In this document: positions 53,758 through 62,388 of the stretch, one piece after another | Numbering within the stretch: position 1 is the first letter of the stretch | Layout: each line of letters opens with the position of its first letter | Source: JBAOHV01 sp963714875 | Lineage (GTDB): Bacteria > Actinomycetota > Acidimicrobiia > Acidimicrobiales > Microtrichaceae | Assembly (NCBI GenBank): GCA_963714875.1 | Contig: CAVQQI010000011.1 | Location: 1,054,001-1,118,000 of the forward strand | Direction of reading: 5' to 3' | DNA length: 64,000 bases | The notes under the pieces: generated by a model | Database searches by the model: none | What the model saw: only the letters and a program-made list of their open reading frames with translations | Told to the model about the DNA's origin: nothing | Program-made: the position numbers and the translations under genes

Positions 53758-54609
53758 GTGGGTCCCACCGCCGTGCTCCTGCTGTCATGCCCGGACCAAC
53801 CCGGCGTCGTGGCGACCGTGGCGGACTTCGTCTGGCGCAACGGCGGCAACATCGTGCACGCCGAGCAGCACACCGACCCGACCGACGGGGTGTTCTTCCA
53901 GCGCGTCGAGTTCGAGCTCGACGGATTCGCGTTCGACCGCTCGGAGCTGGCGCAGGTCTTCGATCCCGTGGCCCGCAGGTTCGGCATGGACGTCACGATC
54001 CGAGGCTCTGACGACCGACCAGCCATGGCAGTGCTGGCATCGAAGGCGCCGCACTGCCTGGTCGACCTGCTCAGCCGGTGGCACGCAGGGGAACTGGCCG
54101 CCGAACTGCGGTTCGTCGCGTCGAACCACTCGGACCACGCCGAGCTCTGCGGATTCTTCGGCGTGCCGTTCCACCACCTGCCCGTCGGCGACGACCCCGC
54201 CGCCCAGGACCTGGCCATGCAGCAGCTGCTGACTGCTTCGGACATCGACCTGGTCGTGCTGGCGCGCTACATGCGCATCCTCTCGCCGGAGTTCGTCGCG
54301 CAGTTCCCGAACCGGATCATCAACATCCACCACTCCTTCCTGCCGGCGTTCGTCGGTGCCCAGCCGTACCGCCAGGCCCACGAACGCGGTGTGAAGATCA
54401 TCGGCGCGACCGCCCACTTCGTGACCGCCGAGCTGGACCAGGGGCCGATCATCGCCCAGGACGTCGCGCACATCACCCACCGCGACGGCGTCGCCGAGCT
54501 GACCCGGAAGGGCCGCGACCTGGAGGTCGTGGTGCTCGCCAGGGCGCTGCGGGCACAGCTGGATCACCGGGTGCTGCCGTGGGGCAACCGCACCGTGGTG
54601 TTCGACTGA
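53758..54609 (+). CDS. purU: Formyltetrahydrofolate deformylase PurU
   Basis: Hydrolyses 10-formyl-THF to formate and THF, supplying formate for purine synthesis and balancing one-carbon pools. The 283-residue protein has an amino-terminal ACT domain (LLLSCPDQPGVVATVADFVW) and a formyltransferase domain: SNHSDHAEL, LARYMRILSPEFV, INIHHSFLPAFVGAQPYRQA with the catalytic His, and ATAHFVTAELDQGPII with the catalytic Asp. Start GTG 53758 from the leaderless -10. Confidence 0.95.
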   Translation: MGPTAVLLLSCPDQPGVVATVADFVWRNGGNIVHAEQHTDPTDGVFFQRVEFELDGFAFDRSELAQVFDPVARRFGMDVTIRGSDDRPAMAVLASKAPHCLVDLLSRWHAGELAAELRFVASNHSDHAELCGFFGVPFHHLPVGDDPAAQDLAMQQLLTASDIDLVVLARYMRILSPEFVAQFPNRIINIHHSFLPAFVGAQPYRQAHERGVKIIGATAHFVTAELDQGPIIAQDVAHITHRDGVAELTRKGRDLEVVVLARALRAQLDHRVLPWGNRTVVFD

Positions 54610-54692
54610 CCCTGGATGCGTGGCGCCACCGCGCCGCTGCCGCGGCTCCCGCTGTGCCGGGAGCACACCGACGGCGCGGCAGACTGCGATCC

Positions 54693-55484
54693 ATGCCCGA
54701 GGGTCACACGATCCACCGACTCGCCCGAGACCTGCAGCGCACGTTGTCGGGCGCACCCGTGCGCGCCTGGTCACCCCAGGGTCGCTTCGCCGACGGAGCG
54801 GCGCTGCTCGATGGCGCCTCGCTGGTTCGCGCTGATGCCTGGGGCAAGTACCTGTTCTGTGACTTCGGTGTCGGGTCGGTGCTCCACGTCCACCTGGGAC
54901 TCATCGGCAAGTTCCGCCGCAAGCCCGCCCCGGCGCCCGACCCGGTCGGCCAGATCCGACTTCGACTCGAAGGCGACCGGGCCACCTGGGATCTGTCGGG
55001 TCCCACTCGATGCGAGCTGATCACCCCGGAGGAGCAGGCGCTGATCGTGTCGAAGATCGGCGCCGATCCATTGCGCCGCACCCCCGACGTTGCGGCGGCG
55101 CGGGCGAAGTTCGCCCGGTCGTCACGGCCGGTCGGGGCGTACCTGCTCGACCAGTCGGTCATCGCGGGCATCGGCAACGTCTACCGCGCCGAGGTGCTGT
55201 TCCTGTGCGGGATCCACCCGGCACGGGCCTCGTCCTCGCTGTCGGACGACGAGTTCGACGAGCTGTGGAACCGCACCGGCGACCTGCTGCGGCTCGGGGT
55301 GAGGATGGGACGGATCGTCACGACCGATCCTGCCGAGGTCGGTCGGCCGCGCTCACGCATGCGCAGCGAGGACCGGCTGTACGTGTACCACCGCGACCGC
55401 TGTCGCCGCTGTGGGACCGAGCTGGGCGTGCTCGAGCTCGGTGGTCGGCCGATCTGGTTCTGCCCGACGTGCCAGCCCGCCTGA
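54693..55484 (+). CDS. nei: Nei/Fpg family DNA glycosylase
   Basis: A 263-residue base-excision repair glycosylase/lyase. MPEGHTIHR at the start gives catalytic Pro2 and Glu3; the GHTIH form is that of endonuclease VIII (Nei) rather than Fpg. The helix-two-turn-helix AGIGNVYRAEVLF and a carboxy-terminal zinc finger (CRRCG ... WFCPTC) complete the domain set. ATG 54693 is certain because Pro2 must be the second residue. It follows purU by 83 bases. Confidence 0.95.
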   Translation: MPEGHTIHRLARDLQRTLSGAPVRAWSPQGRFADGAALLDGASLVRADAWGKYLFCDFGVGSVLHVHLGLIGKFRRKPAPAPDPVGQIRLRLEGDRATWDLSGPTRCELITPEEQALIVSKIGADPLRRTPDVAAARAKFARSSRPVGAYLLDQSVIAGIGNVYRAEVLFLCGIHPARASSSLSDDEFDELWNRTGDLLRLGVRMGRIVTTDPAEVGRPRSRMRSEDRLYVYHRDRCRRCGTELGVLELGGRPIWFCPTCQPA

Positions 55485-55527
55485 TCTCTGCGCTCCCCCT
55501 GCGGCGCCGCCCGGTACCGTCGCCACG

Positions 55528-56559
55528 GTGAACGTGCACGATCTCCCGACGCCGGCGCTTCTGGTGGACCTCGCGGCGCTCGAGCACAACATCGACGTCA
55601 TGGCTGCGACCCGCCCCGGTCCGGCGCTGCGACCGCACGTGAAGGCGTTCAAGAGCACCACGCTCGCTCGCCATGTCGCGCAACGAGGAGGGCACCGGTC
55701 GTTCTGCTGCGCCACGCTGCGGGAGATGGAAGGCTTGATGGAGGTCGGCCTCGGCGATGACCTGCTCCTCGCGAACGAGACGCTCGACACCGGACGACTA
55801 CGAGCCCTGGTTGCGCGCAGCACTGCGCCCATCACCGTGGCGGTGGACTCGCCCGAGACGGTTCGGGTCGCCGCGTCGGCCGGAGCAGCGGTGCTCGTCG
55901 ACGTCGACGTCGGCCTGCCCCGGTGCGGTTGCCTGCCCGAGGAGGCAGGCACGCTGGCCGACCTGGCACGCGGGCTCGGCGTCGAGGTCCGCGGCGTCAT
56001 GGGCTACGAGGGACACGTGGTCGGCAACCCGGACCGTGATACCCGCACCGCCGAGGTCGAGCGAGCGATGGGTCTGCTGCGTTCGGCACACGAGGCGGTC
56101 GGCGGTCTCAGCTCGGCCGGGGCAACCGGGACCTATGACCTGCACCACTGGGCCGACGAGGTCCAGGCAGGTTCCTACCTGCTGATGGACACCCACTACG
56201 CACAGCTCGGTCTGCCGTTCCGTCAGGCGCTGTTCATCGAGACGACGGTCGTGTCCACGTCGCCGTCGAAGGGGTGGGGCGTGGTGGACGCCGGACTCAA
56301 GGCCTTCGGCATGGACCACGGCAACCCGACCCTCGAGGGCCACGAGGTCTTCTTCTGCTCGGACGAGCACACGACCTTCCTGGCGGGTTCCTCCGGCGAC
56401 ACGTCGGACGGAGCAACATCTCGCCTACCCGCGGTGGGCGCCAGGCTGCGGATGGCACCGGCCCACGTCGACCCGACCGTGGCCTACCACGAGCGTCTGC
56501 ACGTCATCGATGGCGAGGAGGTGCTCGACACCTGGCCGGTCGATCTGCGCCACTGGTGA
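55528..56559 (+). CDS. D-threonine aldolase / D-serine dehydratase-like PLP protein
   Basis: A 343-residue fold-type III (alanine-racemase-like) PLP enzyme. LPTPALLVDLAALEHNID opens the barrel, with the PLP lysine in RPHVKAFKSTTLA near residue 39; the carboxy domain has AFGMDHGNPTLEG and a metal-binding SDEHTTF. This is the D-threonine aldolase/DSD1 pattern, acting on beta-hydroxy-D-amino acids. GTG 55528 follows TACCGT (55515-55520) by seven bases. It lies after nei. Confidence 0.88.
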   Translation: MNVHDLPTPALLVDLAALEHNIDVMAATRPGPALRPHVKAFKSTTLARHVAQRGGHRSFCCATLREMEGLMEVGLGDDLLLANETLDTGRLRALVARSTAPITVAVDSPETVRVAASAGAAVLVDVDVGLPRCGCLPEEAGTLADLARGLGVEVRGVMGYEGHVVGNPDRDTRTAEVERAMGLLRSAHEAVGGLSSAGATGTYDLHHWADEVQAGSYLLMDTHYAQLGLPFRQALFIETTVVSTSPSKGWGVVDAGLKAFGMDHGNPTLEGHEVFFCSDEHTTFLAGSSGDTSDGATSRLPAVGARLRMAPAHVDPTVAYHERLHVIDGEEVLDTWPVDLRHW

Positions 56560-56804
56560 GCGCAGGTCGCCCGACAGCGCCAGGCGTGCCCGACCGCCCG
56601 CCCTGCGCGCATGCGCGACCTGCCCGACCGCCCGCTCCGCCTGAGCTGCGTGACCGCCCGCCCGCCCCGCCCGAGCTGCGCGCGAAAGCGACGGATTCCG
56701 TCACTTCTGCGCGCAGGCTCGGCGGGTGCGGTGACATCTCCACCACTGGGGCCGGGTCGCGCTGCCCGCTGACAGCTTGTCGCCGGCGGTGTTGGGTGGG
56801 TCGG
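56560..56804. other. Gene-free spacer with GC-rich direct repeats
   Basis: 245 bases without a credible gene. From 56571 to 56665 the decamer GACCGCCCGC or close copies recurs three times with flanking TGCCC/GAGCTGCG elements. A hairpin at 56678-56714 follows. No promoter is clear for the next gene. Confidence 0.6.
56678..56714. terminator. Imperfect stem-loop after the aldolase-like gene
   Basis: GCGCG(CG)AAAG-C-GACGG / CCGTC-A-CTT(CT)GCGCGC around loop ATT: about 13 pairs with small interruptions. It is placed as a terminator for the upstream gene. Confidence 0.5.
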
Positions 56805-57704
56805 GTGACACCGGACGAACGACTCCGACGAACTGCGGCCGCGAACCACGGGGTCCTCAGCAGGGCCGACGTCCGCGATGCAGGGCTCACCGACCGCCAG
56901 CTACGGATCCGGGTCGACTCTGGGCAGTTGCATCGGAAGACCGCCAAGGTCTTCGTGGCCGCCGGTACCCCGTCGACACCTCAGCAACGCCTGCTCGTGG
57001 CGACACTCGCGCTGGACGCCGCCGCCTGCGACGCGAGTGCCTCCTGGCTGCACGGGCTGCGGGACTCGCCGCCGCTCCGTCCCCACGTCGTGCGGCGCAC
57101 ACGCTCCGGGGCTCGCTCTGGCGATGCCGTGCTGCATCGCCGTGCGGACCTGCTCGCCTCCGACCTGGTGCGCGTGCAGGGCATCCGCACGACCAACGCG
57201 ACCCGCACCCTGCTCGACATGGCGGCGACCATCGACGACGCACCGCTGAAAGCGCTGATCGCCGAGGCCATTCGTCGCGGCCTGACCCATCAGGATCGGC
57301 TCATCGCTCGGCACCTGATGATGCCGGGTACCGGGCGACAGGGATCAACTCGCGCCCGCAGGGTGTTGCGGCAGCTGGATGCCGACCTGGCGCTGCTCGA
57401 CAGCGACCTGGAGCACCGGCTACTCCGGTTGATCACCGACCACGGGCTGCCGCGTCCGGTCCCACAGTTCTGCGTCGAGGTGGAGGGCAGCCACTACCGG
57501 ATCGACTTCGCCTATCCCGACCGATGCATCGCCATCGAGGGCGATGGGTTTCGTTTCCATTCCGACCCGGTGTCGTTCGAGCACGACCGTGCACGCCAGA
57601 ACCAGCTGGTGCTGTCGGGGTGGCGAGTGCTGCGGTTCACCTGGCGACAGATCTGCGCCGAGCCCGACCGGGTGGCCGCGCAGATCTCGGCCGCGCTCGG
57701 CTGA
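56805..57704 (+). CDS. DUF559 nuclease-fold protein with AbiEi-like winged helix
   Basis: A 299-residue protein. The amino part (HGVLSRADVRDAGLTDRQLRIRV, SGQLHRKTAKVFVAAG) resembles the AbiEi antitoxin winged helix; the carboxy part (YRIDFAYPDRCIAIEGDGF ... RQNQLVLSGWRVLRFTW) is a DUF559/Vsr-like PD-(D/E)xK fold. Such proteins are common, single and uncharacterised in actinobacteria. No AbiEii-type toxin follows. GTG 56805 is the likely start; the frame is open further upstream without support. Confidence 0.8.
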   Translation: MTPDERLRRTAAANHGVLSRADVRDAGLTDRQLRIRVDSGQLHRKTAKVFVAAGTPSTPQQRLLVATLALDAAACDASASWLHGLRDSPPLRPHVVRRTRSGARSGDAVLHRRADLLASDLVRVQGIRTTNATRTLLDMAATIDDAPLKALIAEAIRRGLTHQDRLIARHLMMPGTGRQGSTRARRVLRQLDADLALLDSDLEHRLLRLITDHGLPRPVPQFCVEVEGSHYRIDFAYPDRCIAIEGDGFRFHSDPVSFEHDRARQNQLVLSGWRVLRFTWRQICAEPDRVAAQISAALG

Positions 57705-57736
57705 GCTGCACATCGTCGGGCTTCGCTCCCGAGAAG

Positions 57737-57791
57737 GTCCTGGCTGCGCGCACCGGCGACGTGTGCCGTCGCCGGTGCGCGCAGCCAGGAC
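57737..57791. terminator. Perfect 24-bp stem-loop between convergent genes
   Basis: Arms 57737-57760 and 57768-57791 are exact reverse complements of 24 bases around the loop GTGTGCC; core CTGGCTGCGCGCACCGG. It lies between the DUF559 gene and rdgB, which converge, so it can stop transcription from both sides. Confidence 0.9.
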
Positions 57792-57855
57792 TCATACGGG
57801 GATGCCACTGGACGGGTGAGGCCCGAGTCGACCCGAGACCGCTGACCCGAGCCGC

Positions 57856-58458
57856 TCAGGGGTCGAACGTCGCGAGCAGGGCCCGCAAGGCTCTGCCGCG
57901 GTGCGAGATCGCCTGCTTCTCCTCGCCGGTCATCTGGGCGAACGTGCGGCCGTCGCCGTCATCGGGCACGAACACCGGGTCGTAGCCGAAGCCGCCCTCG
58001 CCGGCCTGCTCGTCGGCGATGTGTCCCTCGACCACGCCCGCCGCCACCAGCTCTGCGCCGTCGGGCCGCCGCAGCACCAGCACGCAGCGGAAGCGGGCGG
58101 TTCGTCGCGTCGGCGAGGTCGCGCCGACACGGTCGAGCTCGGCGAGCAGCAGTGCGACGTTGTCGGCGTCGCTGGCGGGGTCTCCTGCGTAGCGCGCCGA
58201 GTGCACGCCGGGAGCGCCGCCCAACGCGTCGACCTCGAGCCCCGAGTCGTCCGCCAGGGCGACCTGATCGGTCGCCGACGCCAGCGCAACCGCCTTCAAC
58301 CTGGCGTTGCCCTCGAACGTGTCGGCGTCCTCGATGACGTCGGGCACCTCGCTCGGGCGCGGGAGCACCTCGACGTCGAGGTCGGCCAACAGGTCCGCCA
58401 GCTCCGCCGCCTTCTTCGGGTTGGCCGATGCGACGACGATGCGTTCGGGCAGCAGCAT
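57856..58458 (-). CDS. rdgB: XTP/dITP diphosphatase (RdgB/HAM1)
   Basis: House-cleaning enzyme that hydrolyses ITP, dITP and XTP. The 200-residue protein has VVASANPKKAAELADLL, TFEGNARLKAVALASAT, ADDSGLEVDALGGAPGVHSARYAG, EGGFGYDPVFVPDD and ISHRGRALRAL. ATG 58458 is the family start; the longer frame is a shadow of rph. It is 34 bases downstream of rph on the same strand, an order also found in mycobacteria. Confidence 0.96.
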   Translation of the reverse strand: MLLPERIVVASANPKKAAELADLLADLDVEVLPRPSEVPDVIEDADTFEGNARLKAVALASATDQVALADDSGLEVDALGGAPGVHSARYAGDPASDADNVALLLAELDRVGATSPTRRTARFRCVLVLRRPDGAELVAAGVVEGHIADEQAGEGGFGYDPVFVPDDGDGRTFAQMTGEEKQAISHRGRALRALLATFDP

Positions 58459-58492
58459 GGACGCAGCGAGTCGTTGCGGGAGCGAGCCGGGC

Positions 58493-59232
58493 TCAGCGGC
58501 CGAAGCTCCGGGGCGACGGGGCCTCGGCGACGTACGCGCGCTGGGCCTCGTGGATCGTGGCGATGCCGCTCGACGCCAGGCCGAGCAGCGAGTCGAGCTC
58601 CTCACGGCTGAACGGCGCACCCTCGGCGGTGCCCTGCACCTCGACGAACAGACCCTTGCCGGTCATGACGACGTTCATGTCGGTCTCGGCGGTCGAGTCC
58701 TCGACGTAGGGCAGGTCGAGGCACGCCTCGCCGTTCACCACGCCGACCGAGATCGCCGCCAGCTCGTCGTAGAGCGGAACCTCGCTCAGCAGACCTGCCT
58801 GCACCATCCGGGTCAGGCAGTCGTGCAGCGCCAGATACGCGCCGGTGATCGACGCGGTGCGGGTGCCGCCGTCGGCCTGGAGCACGTCGCAGTCGATCAG
58901 GATCTGACGCTCGCCGAGCGCCCTTCATGTCCACCACGCGACCGCAGCGCGCGCCCGATCAGCCGCTGGATCTCCTGGGTGCGACCCTTCGGGCCCTTCG
59001 TCTCCCGGCGGATGCGTTCGGGCGACGAACCGGGGAGCATCGAGTACTCGGCGGTGACCCAGCCCTTGCCCGAGTTGCGCATCCAGCGGGGCACGTCCTC
59101 GTCGAGCATCGCGGTGCACAGCACCTTGGTGTCGCCGAAGCTGACCAGGACCGATCCGTGGGCGTACGCAGTGAAGTCCCGCTCGAAGCCGAAGGGGCGC
59201 AGTTCGTCGAGGGCGCGGCCGTCAGGTCTCAT
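58493..59232 (-). CDS. rph: Ribonuclease PH, two frameshifts
   Basis: Phosphorolytic 3' exonuclease that trims tRNA ends. Part one (MRPDGRALDELRPFGFERDF ... RTQEIQRLIGRALRS) is in the frame of 59232; VVDMK is one base out; LGERQILIDCDVLQADGGTRT to the end (NVVMTGKGLFVEVQGTAEG) is two bases out. Extra bases are at 58938 and in CCC 58921-58923; removing both gives an intact protein of 245 residues. Flanked by rdgB and an MBL gene as in mycobacteria, so almost certainly functional in the organism. Confidence 0.93.
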
Positions 59233-59247
59233 GGTGATCGGGTCTCC

Positions 59248-59982
59248 TCAGACGTCGAAGGTTCGGTGGAGTTCAGCGACGTCGACCGGCGCACCATAGG
59301 CGGCGGAGGCCTCGGCCACGGACTCCGCGACCGACCCTCTCGGCAACAGGTGGGAGATCACCAGTCGACCGACTCCTGCGGTTCGAGCGAGCTCGCCGGC
59401 CTGATGAGCGGAGAGGTGCACCGGGTTGCACTCGGGCGAGTCGTGCAGGAACGTCGCCTCACTGATGCCCAGATCGATCCGCCCCAGCTCGGCGAGCGAC
59501 CACTCCGGGCCGGTGTCCGCGGTGTACCCCAGCGACCGACCGTTCACCTCGACCCGCAGACCGAGCGTCTCGACCGGGTGGTCGGTCTGCGAACAGTTCC
59601 ATCGTTGGTCGGCCAACTCGAACGTCGAGGTGTCGGTGATGACGTGCGGGCGCAGCGTCGTGCCGAAGCCGTGGCCGATGACATGCTCGGCCATGTCCAA
59701 CGTCTCCTGGGTCAGGTAGACGTCGAGTCCGGCGCAGCCGAGCACGTACTTGAGTGCGTTGCGCAACACCGGCAGCTCGAGCCAGTGGTCCGGATGGCAG
59801 TGGCTCAGCACCACTGCGTCCAGGTGCTCCAGGGCGATGTGACGCTGCAGGTTCGCCAGCGTTCCCGGACCCGCATCCATCATCACCGTGGCGCCGGGGC
59901 TGCGGACGAGGAATCCCGTGCACGCTCCGTCCGGGCCGGCGTAGGTGCCCGAGGAGCCGAGCACGGTGACGTTCAGTGACAC
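59248..59982 (-). CDS. MBL-fold metallo-hydrolase (Rv1339/CpdA-like position)
   Basis: A 244-residue metallo-beta-lactamase-fold protein: VTVLGSSGTYAGPDGACTGF, VMMDAGPGTLANLQ, LSHCHPDHWLELPVL as the HxHxDH metal motif, YTADTGPE and ISHLLPRG. GTG 59982 lies six bases after TAGCGT (59994-59989). Mycobacteria have an MBL phosphodiesterase (Rv1339, reported to act on cAMP) between murI and rphA; the same order here suggests orthology, which is inference. Confidence 0.88.
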   Translation of the reverse strand: MSLNVTVLGSSGTYAGPDGACTGFLVRSPGATVMMDAGPGTLANLQRHIALEHLDAVVLSHCHPDHWLELPVLRNALKYVLGCAGLDVYLTQETLDMAEHVIGHGFGTTLRPHVITDTSTFELADQRWNCSQTDHPVETLGLRVEVNGRSLGYTADTGPEWSLAELGRIDLGISEATFLHDSPECNPVHLSAHQAGELARTAGVGRLVISHLLPRGSVAESVAEASAAYGAPVDVAELHRTFDV

Positions 59983-60061
59983 CACGTCACGCTACCGCTC
60001 GACCGACGCACCCCAACCGTCGGCCCCTGCAGCTGGAGCCGCCGGCCACGACGCGCGGCGC

Positions 60062-60871
60062 TCAGTCCCAGTAGTGGTGCTCGGCGCGCCCGAGCTCGGG
60101 GCCGAGCAGTCGTCGCCCCAGCTCCTCGAACCAGTTGACGTCGCCGGTGGTGATGAACGTGGCGGAGCCGCTGTGGCCGGGTCGGTCGGATCGCAGCAGT
60201 CCGCGATCGATCATGAGTCGACGCACCTCGAACGCGGTCTCGTCCGCGGACGACACCAGCACGACGTCTCGACCCATCACGTCGGACAGCGTTCGTGCCA
60301 GGTACGGGTAGTGCGTGCAGCCGAGCAGCAGTGCGTCGACCTTGGCCTCGATCGCCGGTGCGAGCAGGGCCGTGGCCAACACGTGCACCTGTTCGGAATC
60401 GAACTCGCCCCGTTCGACGAACTCGACGAATCCCGGGCAGGCCAACGCCACCAGCTCGGCATCGGGTGCCGCCGCGGCGACAGCGGACTGGTAGGCGCCC
60501 GACGCAATGGTGCCGACGGTGCCGATGACACCGATGCGATCCACCCGCGTCGCCTGAGCGACCGCCCGCACGCCCGGGTCGATCACGCCCACGACCGGCA
60601 CGTCGAAGGAGTCCTGCAGCTCGCCGAGCGCTGCGGCGGTCGCGGTGTTGCAGGCGATCACCACCAGCTTCACGCCACGCCGCTCGACCAGTTCGGAGGT
60701 GATCTGGTGGGCGAAGGCCGCCACCTCGTCCAGCGGGCGCGGGCCGTAGGGGTACCGCCCGGTGTCGCCCAGGTAGATCAGGTCTTCGCCGGGCAGCAGA
60801 TCGATGAGCGCCCGGGCGACGGTGAGTCCGCCGAACCCTGAATCGAACATCCCGATGGGACCGTCACGCAC
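60062..60871 (-). CDS. murI: Glutamate racemase MurI
   Basis: Makes D-glutamate for peptidoglycan. The 269-residue enzyme has PIGMFDSGFGGLTVARAL, LGDTGRYPYGPR, catalytic Cys74 in VIACNTATAA and catalytic Cys185 in LLLGCTHYPYLA. GTG 60871 lies six bases after TAGCGT (60883-60878), a leaderless start located in the tail of the cysM gene. The gap to the MBL gene is 79 bases. Confidence 0.97.
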   Translation of the reverse strand: MRDGPIGMFDSGFGGLTVARALIDLLPGEDLIYLGDTGRYPYGPRPLDEVAAFAHQITSELVERRGVKLVVIACNTATAAALGELQDSFDVPVVGVIDPGVRAVAQATRVDRIGVIGTVGTIASGAYQSAVAAAAPDAELVALACPGFVEFVERGEFDSEQVHVLATALLAPAIEAKVDALLLGCTHYPYLARTLSDVMGRDVVLVSSADETAFEVRRLMIDRGLLRSDRPGHSGSATFITTGDVNWFEELGRRLLGPELGRAEHHYWD

Positions 60872-60877
60872 AGCGCA

Positions 60878-60883
60878 ACGCTA
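60878..60883 (-). promoter_or_regulatory. -10 hexamer TAGCGT of murI
   Basis: TAGCGT, six-base spacer, GTG: a textbook case of the leaderless pattern in this window. It lies nine bases past the cysM stop. Confidence 0.6.
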
Positions 60884-60892
60884 CCTGCGGGC

Positions 60893-61841
60893 TCAGAAGT
60901 AGATGACCTTCTCGGCGTTCGCCGTGGCCTCGTCCAGATCGAGTGTCCACGCGCCGGTGGAGAGGTACTTCCAGCCGTAGTCGCACACGACGAACACGAT
61001 CGTGCCGGCGTCGATCCGGCTGGCGACCTTCACCGCGCCGGCGAGGGCTGCGCCGGCGGAGATGCCCGAGAAGATGCCGACGTCGGCGAGCCGACGGGTG
61101 TGTTCGAGCGACTCGCGGGGCCGCACGATGGACTTGCCGTCCAGCAGGTCGTAGCCGCCCCACTTGTCGAACACCGGCGGGATGTAGCCGTCCTCGAGCG
61201 ACCGCAGCCCTTCGACCTGCTCGCCCGAGGGTGGTTCGACCGCCAGGATCTTGATGTCGGGGTTCTGCTCCTTGAGGAAGGTGCCGACCCCGAGCAGGGT
61301 GCCGGACGTGCCGAGACCGGCCACGAAGTGGGTGATGTCGGGCACGTCCGCGAAGATCTCGGGGCCGGTGGTGCGGTAGTGCGCCTTCGGGTTCGCCTCG
61401 TTCGCGTACTGGTACAGGAACACCCAGTCGGGGTTCTGGTCGGCCAGCTCGATCGCCCGCCGCACCGCGCCGTTGGAGCCCTCTTCGCCGGGTGAGTCGA
61501 TGATCTCGGCGCCGTAGACCTCGAGCAGCTGACGGCGTTCGATCGACACGTTGCCCGGCAGCACGATCTTGATGTTGTAGCCGCGGATCCGGCAGATCAT
61601 CGCCATGGCGATGCCGGTGTTGCCCGAGGACGGCTCGATGATCGTGCAGCCCGGGCGACAGCGTGCCGTCCTGTTCGGCCTCGGTGATCATCGACAGGGC
61701 GATGCGGTCCTTCACCGAGCCCGCGGGGTTCTGACCCTCCATCTTGCCGAGGATGCGAACGTCCGGATTGGGGCTCAGCTGGCTCACGTCCACGATCGGC
61801 GTGTTGCCGATCATGTCGAGCACGGAGGAATAGACCGTCAT
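60893..61841 (-). CDS. cysM: Cysteine synthase of the CysM type, one frameshift
   Basis: PLP beta-substitution enzyme. Amino part MTVYSSVLDMIGNTPIV and NPAGSVKDRIALSM (PLP lysine) are in the frame of 61841; CTIIEPSSGNTGIAMAM, GSNGAVRRAIELADQNP, ITHFVAGLGTSGTLLGVG and YGWKYLSTGAW are one base out. One extra base in CCCGGG at 61650-61656 explains it; the whole is 315 residues. It matches mycobacterial CysM (Rv1336), which uses O-phosphoserine and a CysO thiocarboxylate, better than CysK. TACCAT 14 bases upstream may be a -10. Confidence 0.9.
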
Positions 61842-61908
61842 GATTGTTGACCTGAATGGTAGGGAATCCTGCCGGGATCAACCACTCGGGGTCCCCGACC
61901 CTTCCCGA

Positions 61909-62331
61909 TCAGGTCAACTCGACCGGTTCCTCGGTGATCTCGCCGTCGACGATGCGGTAGGAGCGCAGCGAGGGAAGGTCGTCGCGCATGGACACGATCA
62001 CGTAGTGCCAGTCCGCGTCCGGTGCCTGGGCGACGTCGGTCGGCGACGGGTACGCCTCGGTGTGGGTGTGGGAGTGCATGACCCCCAGCAGCTGCCACCC
62101 GCGGTCCTCCGCATCTCGGTCGGCGCGCAGGAAGGCCTTGGCTGGCACCGTGTACACCTTCGAGCTCGCAGCCTCGTTCTCCGTCGGGTAGAAGCACTCG
62201 ATGACAGCGCCCGGTACGTCCTGTCCGTCCCGCCCGGCTGTCCCGGCGAAAAGGCCGCAGGCCTCGAGGGGCAACCCTGCGTAGGCGTGGGCGAGCATCT
62301 GTTCGTGGACGTCGGCGGGCATGCGGAGCAC
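61909..62331 (-). CDS. mec: JAMM/MPN-domain metalloprotease, Mec-like
   Basis: A 140-residue zinc isopeptidase-fold protein: Glu23 in LPLEACGLFAG and the JAMM motif His86-x-His88-x7-Ser96-xx-Asp99 in HSHTHTEAYPSPTD. In mycobacteria Mec releases cysteine from CysO-cysteine. Here it lies 67 bases before cysM but no cysO gene is between. GTG 62331 lies six bases after TACCGT and gives the family amino end VLRMPADV; ATG 62322 is the shorter alternative. Divergent from smpB. Confidence 0.9.
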   Translation of the reverse strand: MLRMPADVHEQMLAHAYAGLPLEACGLFAGTAGRDGQDVPGAVIECFYPTENEAASSKVYTVPAKAFLRADRDAEDRGWQLLGVMHSHTHTEAYPSPTDVAQAPDADWHYVIVSMRDDLPSLRSYRIVDGEITEEPVELT

Positions 62332-62388
62332 GTCGGCACGGTAGTGGCGCCACGGGTCGTACCGCCCGCCGGTAGGCTCATCGGTCCT

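Noticed and set aside
56805..57704. AbiE toxin-antitoxin system
   Set aside because: Only the winged helix resembles AbiEi; no nucleotidyltransferase toxin gene follows and the carboxy half is DUF559.
58493..59232. Programmed frameshifting in rph and the other broken genes
   Set aside because: No slippery site plus stimulator pattern, family not known for it, and two shifts within 20 bases; error is simpler.
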